Positions 18,621 to 29,834 are shown, counted from the stretch's first letter. The stretch is DNA of 38,496 nucleotides from an uncultured Pelagibacteraceae bacterium (GCA_902559605.1 CACEIC010000007.1:1-38496), one strand, 5' to 3'. The notes: generated by a model from the letters alone, not told the origin. Numbers and translations: made by a program.

Positions 18621-20858
18621 CTAGTTTAATCTTAAATCAAATCTATCTGCATTCATCACTTTGACCCATGCAGATACAAAGTCTTTAACAAATTTGTCAG
18701 ATGAGTCTTTGCAGGCATAGACTTCGGCTAATGCTCTTAATTGAGAATTTGAACCAAAAATAAGGTCAACTCTTGAACCTTTCCACTTAGTTTTTTTAGA
18801 CTTTCTATCTTTACCAACAAAATATTGTTCAGATTTGTCAGTTTCTTTCCAAGTGGTACTCATATCAAGAAGATTTACAAAATAATCTGTTGATAGAGTT
18901 CCAGGTTTTTTTGTGAAAACTCCATTTTTAGAACTATCATAGTTTGTATCTAAAACTCTCATTCCTCCTACAAGAACTGTCATCTCTGGTGCCGTTAATC
19001 CCATTAATTGTGCCTTATCAATTAATTTTTCCTCAGCTGAAACATTAGATTTACCTTTTTTCATGTAGTTTCTAAAACCATCCGCTTGCGGCTCAAGTAA
19101 TCCAAATGAATTTACATCTGTTTGGTCTTGTCTTGCATCTCCTCTTCCAGGTGTGAATGGAACCTGAATTTTATGACCAGCTTTTTTTGCTGCCATCTCT
19201 ATTCCTACATTTCCACCTAATACTATAAGGTCCGCCATTGAGACTGATTTTTTATTTGTATCAAATTTTTTCTTAATTTTTTGTAAAGCTTTAATAACCT
19301 TTGAAAGTTTTTTAGGGTTATTAACTTTCCAACTTCTTTGAGGCTCAAGCATAATTCTTGCTCCGTTTGCTCCACCTCTTTTGTCAGAACCTCTGTATGT
19401 AGAAGCAGAAGCCCAAGCCGTAGAAACTAAATCAGAAACAGAGATTTTTGATTTTGAAAGCTTTGATTTTAAATCTCTTATATCTTTTGATTTAAGTTTA
19501 TATTTTGGTTTATCTATAGGATCTTGCCAAATTAATTGTTCTTTTGGTACTTCGCTACCCAAATAACATGCTCTTGGTCCCATGTCTCTATGAGTAAGCT
19601 TAAACCAAGCTCTTGCAAATGCATCAGCAAATTCATCTGGATTTTGATAAAAATGTTTTGAAATTGGTCCATAACTTTTATCCATTCTCAAAGATAAATC
19701 AGTTGTTTGCATCATTGGAGGATGCATTTTACTTTTATCATGAGCATCAGGAACCATTTTAATTCTCTGACCATTCTTTTTTGGAGTCCATTGAAATGCT
19801 CCAGCAGGTCCTTTTGTCAATTCCCATTCATGGTTAAATAAACAATCAAAGTAACCCATATCCCATTGTGTTGGTGTTTGTGTCCATGCCCCCTCAATAC
19901 CACTACTTATTGCGTGTACACCTTTTCCTGATTTGTAATTACTATTCCAACCAGTTGCTTGATCTTGAATTCTTGATGCCTCTGGATCAGGTCCTTTATG
20001 TGATTCAGGTGCAGCACCATGAGATTTTCCAAAAGTATGGCCACCAGCAACTAGTGCAACTGTTTCATAATCATTCATTGCCATTCGTCCAAATGTTTCT
20101 CTAATATCATGAGCTGCTTTCAATGGGTCTGGATTAAAATCTGGACCTTGTGGATTTACATAAATTAATCCCATGTGAGAAGCCCCCAATGGTTGTTCAA
20201 GATCTCTTTTTCCGCTGTATCTCTTAACACCTAACATTTCTTTTTCTGAACCCCAGTAAATATCATCTTCTGGTTCCCAGATATCAGTTCTTCCCGCTCC
20301 AAAACCGAACGTTTTAAAGCCCATGGACTCTAATGCTACATTTCCAACTAGTATAAATAAATCTGCCCAAGAAATTCTTTTTCCATATTTCTGTTTTATT
20401 GGCCACAAAAGTAATCTAGCTTTATCTAGATTAACATTATCTGGCCAAGCATTTAATGGTGCAAACCTTTGATTACCTGTTCCAGCTCCCCCTCTTCCAT
20501 CGCCTGTTCTATAAGTACCTGCTGCGTGCCATGCTAATCTAATAAATAAAGGACCATAATGACCGTAATCTGCTGGCCACCAATCTTGTGAGTCGGTCAT
20601 TAATTTGTTTAAATCTTTTTTGAGTGCTTTGTAGTTCAGTTTTTTAAATTCTTTAGAATAATTAAATTTTTTCTCCATTGGATTTGATAAATTCGAGTGC
20701 TGACTTAAAATTTTCAAATTCAAACTATTTGGCCAAAAATCTCTATTTGTTTGTCCTCTCCCAGCGCTAAATTTTGCTGGTGTACCTGCGCCCGTAAAAG
20801 GGCACTTACTTAATTCTGCTGATTTAAATGTTTTACTTTTATGAAATTCCGCACTCAT
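18621..20858 (-). CDS. katG: Catalase-peroxidase
   Basis: 745 aa: [12 protein letters not shown]-type motif ([19 protein letters not shown]), [32 protein letters not shown], duplicated C-terminal domain. Confidence 0.98.
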   Translation of the reverse strand: MSAEFHKSKTFKSAELSKCPFTGAGTPAKFSAGRGQTNRDFWPNSLNLKILSQHSNLSNPMEKKFNYSKEFKKLNYKALKKDLNKLMTDSQDWWPADYGHYGPLFIRLAWHAAGTYRTGDGRGGAGTGNQRFAPLNAWPDNVNLDKARLLLWPIKQKYGKRISWADLFILVGNVALESMGFKTFGFGAGRTDIWEPEDDIYWGSEKEMLGVKRYSGKRDLEQPLGASHMGLIYVNPQGPDFNPDPLKAAHDIRETFGRMAMNDYETVALVAGGHTFGKSHGAAPESHKGPDPEASRIQDQATGWNSNYKSGKGVHAISSGIEGAWTQTPTQWDMGYFDCLFNHEWELTKGPAGAFQWTPKKNGQRIKMVPDAHDKSKMHPPMMQTTDLSLRMDKSYGPISKHFYQNPDEFADAFARAWFKLTHRDMGPRACYLGSEVPKEQLIWQDPIDKPKYKLKSKDIRDLKSKLSKSKISVSDLVSTAWASASTYRGSDKRGGANGARIMLEPQRSWKVNNPKKLSKVIKALQKIKKKFDTNKKSVSMADLIVLGGNVGIEMAAKKAGHKIQVPFTPGRGDARQDQTDVNSFGLLEPQADGFRNYMKKGKSNVSAEEKLIDKAQLMGLTAPEMTVLVGGMRVLDTNYDSSKNGVFTKKPGTLSTDYFVNLLDMSTTWKETDKSEQYFVGKDRKSKKTKWKGSRVDLIFGSNSQLRALAEVYACKDSSDKFVKDFVSAWVKVMNADRFDLRLN

Positions 20859-20879
20859 TATTATTTGTCTCCTTTAATA

Positions 20880-20894
20880 TTATAATTATTCTAA
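20880..20894 (-). promoter_or_regulatory. Irr/ICE-like operator A upstream of katG
   Basis: + strand TTATAATTATTCTAA, identical to 20903..20917; lies at or just downstream of the predicted katG transcription start. Confidence 0.55.
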
Positions 20895-20901
20895 CTTCTT
20901 G

Positions 20902-20918
20902 TTTATAATTATTCTAAA
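20902..20918 (-). promoter_or_regulatory. Irr/ICE-like operator B, overlapping the katG -10 and spacer
   Basis: Reverse strand TTTAGAATAATTATAAA, close to the palindrome TTTAGAA-N3-TTCTAAA. Confidence 0.6.
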
Positions 20919-20930
20919 GAAGATTGTCAA
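20902..20930 (-). promoter_or_regulatory. Predicted sigma70 promoter of katG
   Basis: Reverse strand TTGACA (20930..20925), 17 bp spacer, TATAAA (20907..20902); an AGGAGA RBS precedes the katG ATG. Confidence 0.7.
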
Positions 20931-20964
20931 TAAGTCAGAATATATATGATGTAATTTTGAAAAC

Positions 20965-21375
20965 CTAGTCCTCTAATTTTACTAAAACTTCGACTGATTT
21001 AATTTTTTTTCCAGGAATGGATTTCTGAATCTCTATTGGTCCTACATCCTCATTTTTAATGTCAATAAGCTTTTCTTCTTTAACATCAAAGAAATGGTGG
21101 TGATCTGTGACATTTGTATCAAAATAAGTTTGATTAGAATTAATCGGTATCTCTTTTAGATATCCTTTTTTAAGGAATGCATGGACTGTATTGTAAACAG
21201 TTGCTAAAGAAACTTTCTCTCCAGTTTTATCTTTTATCAAATTGAATAAGTCGTTTATTGTGAAATGGAAAGTTTTATCTCTATTAAACAAAACCTCGCA
21301 TATATTTATTCTTTGTTTAGTTGGTCTTAAGCTAGAGTTTCTTAGTTTTTCAATAAATTCTTGTTTACTAGTCAT
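20965..21375 (-). CDS. irr: Fur-family regulator, Irr-like
   Basis: RPTKQRINICEVLF, SLATVYNTVHAFLKKGYL, HHHFFDVKEEKLIDIKNEDV (Irr-type HHHxFD). No zinc CxxC pairs. Neighbouring fabA-fabB-fabI is consistent with the irr neighbourhood in other Alphaproteobacteria. Start chosen at MTSKQ. Confidence 0.82.
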   Translation of the reverse strand: MTSKQEFIEKLRNSSLRPTKQRINICEVLFNRDKTFHFTINDLFNLIKDKTGEKVSLATVYNTVHAFLKKGYLKEIPINSNQTYFDTNVTDHHHFFDVKEEKLIDIKNEDVGPIEIQKSIPGKKIKSVEVLVKLED

Positions 21376-21381
21376 TAGCAA

Positions 21382-21398
21382 TTTAAAACTATTCTAAA
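21382..21398 (-). promoter_or_regulatory. Irr/ICE-like operator in front of irr
   Basis: + strand TTTAAAACTATTCTAAA (reverse strand TTTAGAATAGTTTTAAA), 15/17 identical to katG operator B; a TATAAT-like -10 lies just upstream on the reverse strand. Confidence 0.55.
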
Positions 21399-21448
21399 CT
21401 ATTTGTATATTATAATGTAACTAAATCAAGTAATAAGATTACAAAATT

Positions 21449-21949
21449 ATGAAAAAAAGTTCCTTTAATTACAACGAACTAATTGATTGTGCTAATGGTA
21501 AGTTATTTGGTCCAGGTAATGCAAAATTGCCTTCTCCACCAATGCTAATGTTTGATAGAATTACAGAAATTACTGAGAGTGAGGGTTATTATAAAAAAGG
21601 TTCTATGAAAGCCGAACTTGATATTAAAGATAATTTATGGTTCTTTGATTGCCATTTTAGAGAAGATCCAGTTATGCCAGGTTGTCTTGGTTTAGATGCC
21701 ATGTGGCAGCTAGTTGGCTTTTTTCTTGGTTGGCTTGGAAATCCAGGAAGAGGTAGAGCGTTAGGTGTAAGCACTGTAAAATTTACTGGTGAAGTTCTTA
21801 AAAATGTCAAAATGGCAACATATGAAATAGATATGAAAAGAATTCTTATTAAAGGAGAAACAACTGTGGGACTTGCAAATGGCATACTGCTTGCTGATGG
21901 AAAAAAGATTTATAGTGCAGAAAATCTTAAGGTAGGATTATTTAAATAA
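21449..21949 (+). CDS. fabA: 3-hydroxydecanoyl-ACP dehydratase/isomerase
   Basis: [45 protein letters not shown]. Confidence 0.97.
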   Translation: MKKSSFNYNELIDCANGKLFGPGNAKLPSPPMLMFDRITEITESEGYYKKGSMKAELDIKDNLWFFDCHFREDPVMPGCLGLDAMWQLVGFFLGWLGNPGRGRALGVSTVKFTGEVLKNVKMATYEIDMKRILIKGETTVGLANGILLADGKKIYSAENLKVGLFK

Positions 21950-23160
21950 TGAAAAGAGTTGTTGTTACAGGACTTGGTGTAGTTTCATGTTTGGGAAATA
22001 ATCAAGATGAAGTTTATCAATCGTTAGTTAATACAAAATCAGGAATAACATTTTCTGAGGAATACAAAGAACATAATTTAAAAAGTCATGTTCATGGTAA
22101 ACCTAATATCAAGTTAGAGGATTACATTGATAGAAAAGTTATTCGTTTTATGGGTGCTGGATCAGCATATAATTATGTTGCAATGAGCGAAGCAGTTAAA
22201 GACTCTGGATTAGAAGAAAATGAGGTTAGTAATATTTCAACAGGTATGGTCATGGGATCTGGAGGACCATCAATTGAAAATGTGATTTTAGCATCAGATA
22301 AAACTAGAGAAAAAAATCCAAAAAAAATGGGTCCGTTTATAGTTCCAAGAACTATGGCAAGTACTGCTTCAGCGACTCTTGCGGTTCCATTTAAAATAAA
22401 AGGTACTAATTACACAATAAGTTCTGCATGCGCGACGAGTGGTCATTGTATTGGTAACGCAATGGAACTTATTCAATTAGGAAAACAAAATATTATTTTT
22501 GCAGGTGGCAGTGATGAGGTTCACTTTGCTATGACTGCAATGTTTGATGCAATGACTGCGCTATCATCAAAATATAACGATACCCCTGAAAAAGCCTCAA
22601 GACCTTATGATAAAACAAGGGATGGTTTTGTTATAGCTGGTGGAGGTGGAGTTCTTGTTTTAGAAGAATACGAACATGCCAAAGCAAGAGGTGCTAAAAT
22701 ATACGCAGAATTAACTGGATATGGAGCAACATCAGATGGCTATGATATGGTTGCACCATCTGGCGAGGGAGCGGTGAGATGTATGAAAATGGCTCTAGCA
22801 ACTTCAAAAAATAAAATTGACTATATTAATACCCACGGGACATCAACACCTGTAGGAGATATTACAGAATTAAAAGCAGTGGGTGAGGCTTTCCCAGACT
22901 ATAAACCTAAGATAAGTTCAACAAAATCTTTGTCGGGACATTCATTAGGCGCAACTTCAGTTCACGAAGCAATTTACAGTTTGATAATGATGAAAAACAA
23001 TTTTATTTCAGCATCAGCAAATATTTCAGAAATGGATGATGAAGCAAAAAACTATCCGATTGTTACACAAGTTGAAAAAGACTTAAATTTAAATGCAATT
23101 ATGTCTAACAGCTTTGGTTTTGGTGGAACTAATGCAACATTAGTGTTTGAGAAAGTTTAG
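21949..23160 (+). CDS. fabB: 3-oxoacyl-ACP synthase I
   Basis: [78 protein letters not shown]. Confidence 0.97.
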   Translation: MKRVVVTGLGVVSCLGNNQDEVYQSLVNTKSGITFSEEYKEHNLKSHVHGKPNIKLEDYIDRKVIRFMGAGSAYNYVAMSEAVKDSGLEENEVSNISTGMVMGSGGPSIENVILASDKTREKNPKKMGPFIVPRTMASTASATLAVPFKIKGTNYTISSACATSGHCIGNAMELIQLGKQNIIFAGGSDEVHFAMTAMFDAMTALSSKYNDTPEKASRPYDKTRDGFVIAGGGGVLVLEEYEHAKARGAKIYAELTGYGATSDGYDMVAPSGEGAVRCMKMALATSKNKIDYINTHGTSTPVGDITELKAVGEAFPDYKPKISSTKSLSGHSLGATSVHEAIYSLIMMKNNFISASANISEMDDEAKNYPIVTQVEKDLNLNAIMSNSFGFGGTNATLVFEKV

Positions 23161-23164
23161 ATCT

Positions 23165-23950
23165 ATGAGTTTAATGAAGGGAAAAAAAGGTCTTATCATG
23201 GGCGTTGCAAATGAGAGATCAATTGCATGGGGTATATCTCAAAAACTTGCTGAAGCTGGAGCAGAGTTAGCTTTTACATATTTAGGTGATGCTTTAAAAA
23301 AAAGAGTTATTCCACTTGCAGAAAAACTAAATTCAAATGTAACTTTTAGCTGTGATGTAGAAAAAAAAGAAGAAGTTGTAAAACTTTTTGAAGATGTAAA
23401 AACTCAATGGGGAGAAATTGATTTTGTTGTACATGCAATTGCATTTTCAGATAAATCCGAATTATTAGGAGAATATTTAAATACAACTAGAGAAAACTTT
23501 TTAAGAAGTATGTTAATATCTTGTTTTTCATTTACTGAAGTTGCTAGAGAAGCATCTAAAATAATGAAGCAAGGTGGTAGTATGATTACTTTGAGTTATG
23601 AAGCAAATAAAGCCATACCTAATTATAATGTAATGGGCGTATGTAAAGCTGCACTAGAGTCTAGTGTTAAATATCTTGCAAGAGACCTGGGAGCAAAGAA
23701 TATTAGAGTTAATGCAATAAGTGCGGGACCAATTAAAACTCTAGCAGCTTCTGCTATTGGGGATGCTAAATTTCTTTACAAGTGGAATGCCGACCATTCA
23801 TTTTTGAAAAGAAATGTAGATAATCTTGATGTCGGAAATTCAGCATTATACCTTTTAAGTGATATGGCTGGTGGTGTCACTGGTGAAATTCATTATGTAG
23901 ATGCTGGTTACAATAAAGTTGGAATGCCAGATCCTAAGAACATTACCTGA
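23165..23950 (+). CDS. fabI: Enoyl-ACP reductase (NADH)
   Basis: GKKGLIMGVANERSIAWGISQKLAEAGAELAFTY, YNVMGVCKAALESSVKYLARDLG, SAGPIKTLAASAI. Start chosen at MSLMKG. Confidence 0.96.
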   Translation: MSLMKGKKGLIMGVANERSIAWGISQKLAEAGAELAFTYLGDALKKRVIPLAEKLNSNVTFSCDVEKKEEVVKLFEDVKTQWGEIDFVVHAIAFSDKSELLGEYLNTTRENFLRSMLISCFSFTEVAREASKIMKQGGSMITLSYEANKAIPNYNVMGVCKAALESSVKYLARDLGAKNIRVNAISAGPIKTLAASAIGDAKFLYKWNADHSFLKRNVDNLDVGNSALYLLSDMAGGVTGEIHYVDAGYNKVGMPDPKNIT

Positions 23951-23974
23951 AATTTACTTAAATTTAGTTAAATT

Positions 23975-24364
23975 ATGATGCAACAAATTAGTATTTATCT
24001 AACGAGTATAATATTGGGAATCATGCTCTTCTTTTCTTTTGTTGTAGCACCTGTAACTTTCACTGCATTAGATGAGGAAAATGCTAGAAAATTTATAAGA
24101 AAAATATTTCCTTATTACTATACTGTTAATTTAGCTATTAGTGTTTTAGTTTTAATTTTATTTATAATTCTAAAAATTTTTTCCTTAGATTTTTATTTAA
24201 TTTTAAGTGTTGCGGTATTATTTTCTGTATCGAATTTTGTACTAATGCCACTGATAAATAAGTTCAGAGATGAAAGGCAGGATAAAAAATTTAAACAATC
24301 ACACTTTGTTTCTGTGGTGATAAATTTTGTTCAAATAATTTTGTTGGTAATTGTCTTAATTTAA
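23975..24364 (+). CDS. DUF4149-like membrane protein
   Basis: 129 aa, four TM; GIMLFFSFVVAPVTFTALDEENARKFIRKIFPYYY. Confidence 0.78.
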   Translation: MMQQISIYLTSIILGIMLFFSFVVAPVTFTALDEENARKFIRKIFPYYYTVNLAISVLVLILFIILKIFSLDFYLILSVAVLFSVSNFVLMPLINKFRDERQDKKFKQSHFVSVVINFVQIILLVIVLI

Positions 24365-24513
24365 AAAGAATTAGCTATACCTAAGCCAACAGCAATAAAA
24401 ATACCTAACCAAATTAAACCTTTAATAAAAAAAAATGCAAAACTACCAAGTAATAAATACCTTCCGTATTTATTTTTCTGTAGTTCTAACTTAAAGTTTT
24501 TTAAAAGCTTCAT
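24361..24513 (-). CDS. 50-aa predicted small membrane protein
   Basis: Reverse-strand ATG at 24513: MKLLKNFKLELQKNKYGRYLLLGSFAFFFIKGLIWLGIFIAVGLGIANSF*. Its stop overlaps the stop of the convergent 23975 gene. Not in the ORF track because of its size. Confidence 0.62.
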   Translation of the reverse strand: MKLLKNFKLELQKNKYGRYLLLGSFAFFFIKGLIWLGIFIAVGLGIANSF

Positions 24514-24540
24514 TTTATTATAATTTATTACAATTATTTT

Positions 24541-24903
24541 TTACTTGATCTTTTCCCACTCTTTCATGCCACCAGTGATATTTTTGACATTTTTAACCCC
24601 CATATCCTTCATAGTTTTGGTTGCTAATGTTCCTTGTCCACCAACACCACAAAAAACTACATATTCTTTATCAGGATTATTTTTAAACATATCATTTTCA
24701 AGAGGACTTCCTTCTGCTAAATAAAATTCTAATAAACCTCTGTCTAAGTGAATTGCATTACCGATCGTACCTTTTGAAAAGCTCTCTTTATCCCTAACAT
24801 CGATAAATTGAACTTTTGGGTCATTTAGCTTTTCTTTTGCATCACTAGCGCTGATATTTTCAATCTCATTGCTTACGCTCATTAAATCATCAAATTTTTT
24901 CAT
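24541..24903 (-). CDS. Rhodanese-domain protein
   Basis: VQFIDVRDKESFSKGTIGNAIHLDRG, VVFCGVGGQGTLATKTMKDMGVKNVKNITGGMKEWEK. Confidence 0.9.
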   Translation of the reverse strand: MKKFDDLMSVSNEIENISASDAKEKLNDPKVQFIDVRDKESFSKGTIGNAIHLDRGLLEFYLAEGSPLENDMFKNNPDKEYVVFCGVGGQGTLATKTMKDMGVKNVKNITGGMKEWEKIK

Positions 24904-24918
24904 ATTACTCCTATAAAT

Positions 24919-26991
24919 TTATATTGCAGCTTGTTTAATTGATAACTTAACTTTTCCTCTATCAAAGCCGATTACCTTAACTTTAACTTCATCACCTTCT
25001 TTTACTACATCGGTTACCTTACCGACTCTCTTATCAGCAAGCTCTGATATGTGAACAAGGCCATCTTGTTTTCCTAAAAAATTAACAAATGCACCAAACT
25101 CCATAATTTTCATAACTTTACCATTGTAAATTTTATTGAGTTCAGCTTTTGCAGTTAAGTCTTTAATCATTTGCATAGCTTTATTTCTAGATTCCTCATC
25201 TGGAGCAGCTACTGTAACTTCACCTTCGTCATTGATGTCAACTTTGGCACCAGATACCTCAACTATTTCTCTTATAGTTGCACCACCTTTTCCAATGACT
25301 GTAGCAATATCTTTCTTATCTACAGTAATTTTCTCCATCTTAGGAGTATGTTTTCCAACATCTTCCCTTGATTTAGATAAAGCTTTATTCATTTCACCTA
25401 AAATGTGAATTCTTCCATCTTTTGCTTGTTTTAAGGCTTGCTCCATAATTTCAAATGTTATACCTGTAATTTTAATGTCCATTTGAAGAGATGTTATTCC
25501 GTCTTTAGTTCCAGCAACTTTAAAGTCCATATCACCTAGATGATCTTCATCTCCAAGAATATCTGAAAGTACGCTGAATTCATCTCCTTCTTTAATTAAT
25601 CCCATTGCAATACCAGCAACTGGTTCTTTTATTGGAACGCCTGCATCCATCAAAGCTAAAGATGAACCACAAACAGTCGCCATAGAAGAAGAACCGTTTG
25701 ACTCTGTTATCTCTGATACAATTCTAAATGTGTAGGGAAAACTCTCTTTAGAAGGCAAAGAAGAATTTATTGCTCTCCAAGCTAATTTTCCATGACCTAT
25801 TTCTCTTCTTCCAGTACCTATTCTACCAGTTTCTCCAACAGAGAAAGGTGGAAAATTATAATGAAGCATAAACCTTTCTTTTTGTAATCCTTCAAGACTT
25901 TCTATTTTTTGCTCATCATCAGATGTACCAAGTGTAGTTGTAACTATTGCTTGAGTTTCTCCTCGAGTAAACAAAGCAGAACCATGAACTCTTGGAAGAA
26001 TTCCAACTTCACACATAATTGGCCTAACATCTGCAAGACCTCTACCATCAATTCTATTTTTATTTTTTAGAATATCTGTTCTGACAATCCTTTTTTCTAA
26101 ATTTTTAAGCTCAGAATTTACGTCAAGATCGGTATAATTTTCATCTTCTTCATAAAGCTTTTTTGCTTTATCAGTTATTTCTGAGATTAAATTCGATCTT
26201 TCCTGTTTATCTTTTATTGAAAATGCTTTTTTAAGTTCCTCGGTAAATTCGCTTTCCAATTTATTTTTTACTTCTGAAAGATCTTTTTTCTCAACTATCC
26301 AATCAGGTTTTTTGCATTCTTTGGCTAGTTCCTCTATCATTTCAATTACTGGAACAAATCCTTCATGGCCGAACTTAACAGCATTTAACATTTCTTCCTC
26401 AGTTAAACCACTTGCCTCGGACTCAACCATTAAAACTGCATCTTTTGTTCCTGCTACTACAAGATCGAGTTTTGAGTCTTTAAGTTCTGCTTTAGTAGGA
26501 TTGAGAATGTATTCCCCTTTAATAAAGCCAACTCTAGAAGCACCAACAGGGCCTAAAAATGGCATTCCTGAAATTGCTAACGCAGCTGATGAGGCAATAA
26601 TTGATAAAATATCTGCTTCATTCTCCTTATCGTAAGATATTACTGTTGGTAGTACCTGAACTTCGTTTTTAAATTCATCTGGGAAAAGTGGTCTGATAGG
26701 TCTGTCAATCAATCTTGAAATTAAAGTCTCACTATCCGTTGGTCTTGCTTCTCTCTTAAAATATCCACCTGGAATTTTACCAGCTGCATAATATTTTTCT
26801 TGATAATTTACTGACAACGGAAAGTAATCCATATCTGGATTAACTTTTTTTGCTCCAACTGCAGTCGCCAAAACAACTGTTTCTCCACATTGTGCTATTA
26901 TAGCGCCATCTGCTTGTCTTGCTATTTTACCTGTTTCTAAACTAATCTTTTTCCCTGCTACTTCTATTTCTTTCTTTACAACTTTAAACAT
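24919..26991 (-). CDS. pnp: Polyribonucleotide nucleotidyltransferase
   Basis: [35 protein letters not shown], tandem RNase PH domains, KH ([12 protein letters not shown]) and S1 domains. Confidence 0.98.
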   Translation of the reverse strand: MFKVVKKEIEVAGKKISLETGKIARQADGAIIAQCGETVVLATAVGAKKVNPDMDYFPLSVNYQEKYYAAGKIPGGYFKREARPTDSETLISRLIDRPIRPLFPDEFKNEVQVLPTVISYDKENEADILSIIASSAALAISGMPFLGPVGASRVGFIKGEYILNPTKAELKDSKLDLVVAGTKDAVLMVESEASGLTEEEMLNAVKFGHEGFVPVIEMIEELAKECKKPDWIVEKKDLSEVKNKLESEFTEELKKAFSIKDKQERSNLISEITDKAKKLYEEDENYTDLDVNSELKNLEKRIVRTDILKNKNRIDGRGLADVRPIMCEVGILPRVHGSALFTRGETQAIVTTTLGTSDDEQKIESLEGLQKERFMLHYNFPPFSVGETGRIGTGRREIGHGKLAWRAINSSLPSKESFPYTFRIVSEITESNGSSSMATVCGSSLALMDAGVPIKEPVAGIAMGLIKEGDEFSVLSDILGDEDHLGDMDFKVAGTKDGITSLQMDIKITGITFEIMEQALKQAKDGRIHILGEMNKALSKSREDVGKHTPKMEKITVDKKDIATVIGKGGATIREIVEVSGAKVDINDEGEVTVAAPDEESRNKAMQMIKDLTAKAELNKIYNGKVMKIMEFGAFVNFLGKQDGLVHISELADKRVGKVTDVVKEGDEVKVKVIGFDRGKVKLSIKQAAI

Positions 26992-27240
26992 TTACTTCCT
27001 TAAATTTAATTTTGATATTACTTCTTTATAAGACTCCATTTTATTTTTCTTTAAATAGTCTAATAATTTTTTTCTTCTATTTACCGCTCTTAAAAGTCCA
27101 ACAGATGAGTGTTTATCTTTTTTGAACTGTTTAATATGTTTAGATAAGTTCTCAATTTTATCTGTTAGTTGAGCAACTTGAACTTCTGAAGAACCAGTGT
27201 CCTTGTCATGGATTGCTAGTTCTTTTGCTTTATTTGCCAT
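26992..27240 (-). CDS. rpsO: 30S ribosomal protein S15
   Basis: DTGSSEVQVAQLTDKIENLSKHIKQFKKDKHSSVGLLRAVNRRKKLLDYLK. Confidence 0.97.
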   Translation of the reverse strand: MANKAKELAIHDKDTGSSEVQVAQLTDKIENLSKHIKQFKKDKHSSVGLLRAVNRRKKLLDYLKKNKMESYKEVISKLNLRK

Positions 27241-27249
27241 TTTTTTTCC

Positions 27250-27615
27250 TTACTTATTTGTTTGTTTGATTAAATTTTCAATTTTTTCTGCATAATCAAA
27301 AGAGTCATCTTTTACAAAAAATAGTTTTGGTAAAAACTTCATCACTATTTTTTTTGATAAAACTTTTCTGATTACAAATGAAAATTCTTTTAATTTAGTA
27401 ACGACTTCTTCAGTATCTTTTCCACCTAAAGGCATTACAAAAATTTTTGCTGTTTTTAAATCTGGAGACATTCTAACTTCAGTAACTGTTATTTCTTTTG
27501 TAGATAAATTTGGTAATTTTGCTTCATCTCTTATAAATAACATTCCTAATGCTTGTTTTATCATTTCACCAACTCTCAATTGTCTTTGGGTAACTGGTTT
27601 TCCTAAGTTAGTCAT
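27250..27615 (-). CDS. rbfA: Ribosome-binding factor A
   Basis: RQLRVGEMIKQAL, ITVTEVRMSPDLKTAKIFVMPLG. Confidence 0.93.
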   Translation of the reverse strand: MTNLGKPVTQRQLRVGEMIKQALGMLFIRDEAKLPNLSTKEITVTEVRMSPDLKTAKIFVMPLGGKDTEEVVTKLKEFSFVIRKVLSKKIVMKFLPKLFFVKDDSFDYAEKIENLIKQTNK

Positions 27616-29834
27616 TATATCGTTCTCTCTGTTATTGTAGAATTATATACTTCAATTACGTCATTTTTCTGAAAATCAACAAAATCCTTAAGTGTTATTC
27701 CACACTCTAAACCAGCAGACACCTGCTTAGTTTGATTTTTTTCTCTAAATATTGATCCAATTTTTCCATTGAAAATAATAGCCCCATCTCTAATAACTCT
27801 TGCATTAGAGTCTTGGGTAATTTCTCCGTCTGTCACTTTAGAACCTGCAACTTTACCTACTTTTGAAACTTTAAATATTTCGAGTATCTCCGCTGTTCCA
27901 ATAATTTTTTCGTCTACTTCTGGAGTTAATAGACCAGACATCTTACTTTTTATGAAATCTAAGACTTCATAAATAATGTTAAAACTGAATATAGAAATTT
28001 TTTCCTGGTCAGCTCTTTTTTTTGCTTCTTTGCTAGGTTTTACATTGAAGGCTATAATTACAGCATTAGATGCTTTAGCTAAGGTAACATCAGTCTCGGT
28101 AACCATCCCTATATCTGACAAAAGAATTTTTGGTTTTACCTCATCATGTTTAATTTGATTTATAGCATTTTTAATTGCTTCTGACGAACCATGAACATCT
28201 GATTTTATTATAATATTTAGTTCTTCAGACGATGTATCTTTAAATGCAGAATCTTGAGTTACAAAAGACATTGAATTTTTGCTCTCCTTTGCTTCCTGTA
28301 TTCTACCTTCGCTAAGGGTTTTTGCCTCTTTTTCACTCTTTAAAACTATAAAATCATCACCTGATTTTGCTGCTCCGTTAATACCTAATATCTCAATTGG
28401 TGTTGCGGGTTCTGCTTTTTCAATTTGTTTTCCTTGATCGTTTATAATAGCTCTCACTTTTCCCCATTTTAAACCACTTACAAAATAATCACCCTTGTTT
28501 AGAGTTCCAGCTGTAACTATTACATTTGCAATTGGTCCTCTTCCGATATCAATTTTGGATTCTAAAACAATTCCTTTTGCATCAGTATCAAAGTCGGTTT
28601 TTAAATCCAATATTTCGGCTTGTAAAATTACACTTTCAACTAACTTTTCTAAATTTTGATTTGTTTTTGTGGATATCTCTACCATGAGTACATCCCCAGA
28701 CAAATCTTCTGCTATTAACTCATATTCTAAAAGCTGGTTTTTAATTTTTTGAGGATCGGCATCAGGAAGGTCACACTTATTTATTGCTACAACAATTGGT
28801 ACTTTAGCAGCTTTTGCATGTTTAATTGACTCTATTGTTTGTGGCTTTACACCATCATCAGCAGCAACAACTAAAATTACAATATCTGTTAATTTTGAGC
28901 CTCTTGCTCGCATTTCTGTAAATGCAGCATGACCGGGAGTGTCGATAAAAGTGATTTTATTTTTTTTATGTGTAATTTGATATGCTCCAATGTGTTGAGT
29001 AATGCCTCCAAACTCACCAGATACAACATTGGCTTTTCTTAAAACGTCTAAAACAGATGTTTTACCATGATCCACGTGACCCATTACTGTTACTATGGGT
29101 GCTCTGCTCTTTAGATTTTGTGTTTTAATCTCTTTAATTTTATCTAAAATTTCCTCGGCTTTTTCTTCTTTAACAGGATTATGTCCAAATTCTTTAACTA
29201 AATATTCAGCAGTATCTGCGTCAATCGTATGATTAATAGTAACTGTTACTCCCATTCCCATCAAATGTTTGATTATACTACTTGATTGCTCAGCCATTCT
29301 GTTTGCTAATTCTCTAATAGTAATAACCTCAGGTATGTTAATATCTCTTTTTACTGGTTTAAAGTTCTCTTTTGTTTCCTCTTTATTTAATAATCTATTT
29401 TCCTTCTGCTTTGCCCTTTTCAATGAGGCTAAACTTCTCGACCTTATTCCAATATCGTCTCCGCTTAATGCCTGTGAAACGGTCAACTTGAGCTCTCTTC
29501 TTTTACCGCCCTGTTTATTAAGTTTATTTTCTTTTTGGACATTTTCACCTTTTAATCTTCTTGTTGCTCTTTGTTCTGCCAGCTTTCTTTTTTCAAAATC
29601 AGATGTAATTGGTGATGAAGGTTTAGAAAAGTTTGTTTTTTTTGGAATAAACGTGCTTTGTGATTTGTTGTCTACTGGTCTTGCACCTCTAGAAAAATTT
29701 GTTTTACCTCCAAATCTTGGAGATCTTTTCTCTATTACAACTGTATTCTTTGATTGAGATCTAGCTTGTTCAATACTGTTAATTGTCTTTTTGGAAGCTC
29801 CAGAAATTGATAACTTTAATTTTTTCTTTTCCAT
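27615..29834 (-). CDS. infB: Translation initiation factor IF-2
   Basis: [46 protein letters not shown]; basic N-terminal region. Confidence 0.98.
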   Translation of the reverse strand: MEKKKLKLSISGASKKTINSIEQARSQSKNTVVIEKRSPRFGGKTNFSRGARPVDNKSQSTFIPKKTNFSKPSSPITSDFEKRKLAEQRATRRLKGENVQKENKLNKQGGKRRELKLTVSQALSGDDIGIRSRSLASLKRAKQKENRLLNKEETKENFKPVKRDINIPEVITIRELANRMAEQSSSIIKHLMGMGVTVTINHTIDADTAEYLVKEFGHNPVKEEKAEEILDKIKEIKTQNLKSRAPIVTVMGHVDHGKTSVLDVLRKANVVSGEFGGITQHIGAYQITHKKNKITFIDTPGHAAFTEMRARGSKLTDIVILVVAADDGVKPQTIESIKHAKAAKVPIVVAINKCDLPDADPQKIKNQLLEYELIAEDLSGDVLMVEISTKTNQNLEKLVESVILQAEILDLKTDFDTDAKGIVLESKIDIGRGPIANVIVTAGTLNKGDYFVSGLKWGKVRAIINDQGKQIEKAEPATPIEILGINGAAKSGDDFIVLKSEKEAKTLSEGRIQEAKESKNSMSFVTQDSAFKDTSSEELNIIIKSDVHGSSEAIKNAINQIKHDEVKPKILLSDIGMVTETDVTLAKASNAVIIAFNVKPSKEAKKRADQEKISIFSFNIIYEVLDFIKSKMSGLLTPEVDEKIIGTAEILEIFKVSKVGKVAGSKVTDGEITQDSNARVIRDGAIIFNGKIGSIFREKNQTKQVSAGLECGITLKDFVDFQKNDVIEVYNSTITERTI

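Noticed and set aside
19381-20104. + strand ORFs 19381..19566 and 19868..20104 antisense to katG
   Set aside because: Shadow ORFs in a clearly coding katG.
20965-21375. PerR rather than Irr identity for the regulator beside katG
   Set aside because: Lacks the CxxC zinc pairs of PerR and carries the Irr-type HHHFFD motif with fabA-fabB-fabI neighbours; kept as a lower-probability alternative.
25136-29757. + strand ORFs antisense to pnp and infB (25136, 25171, 26312, 27769, 27976, 29269)
   Set aside because: Shadow ORFs; the minus-strand genes have full family signatures.
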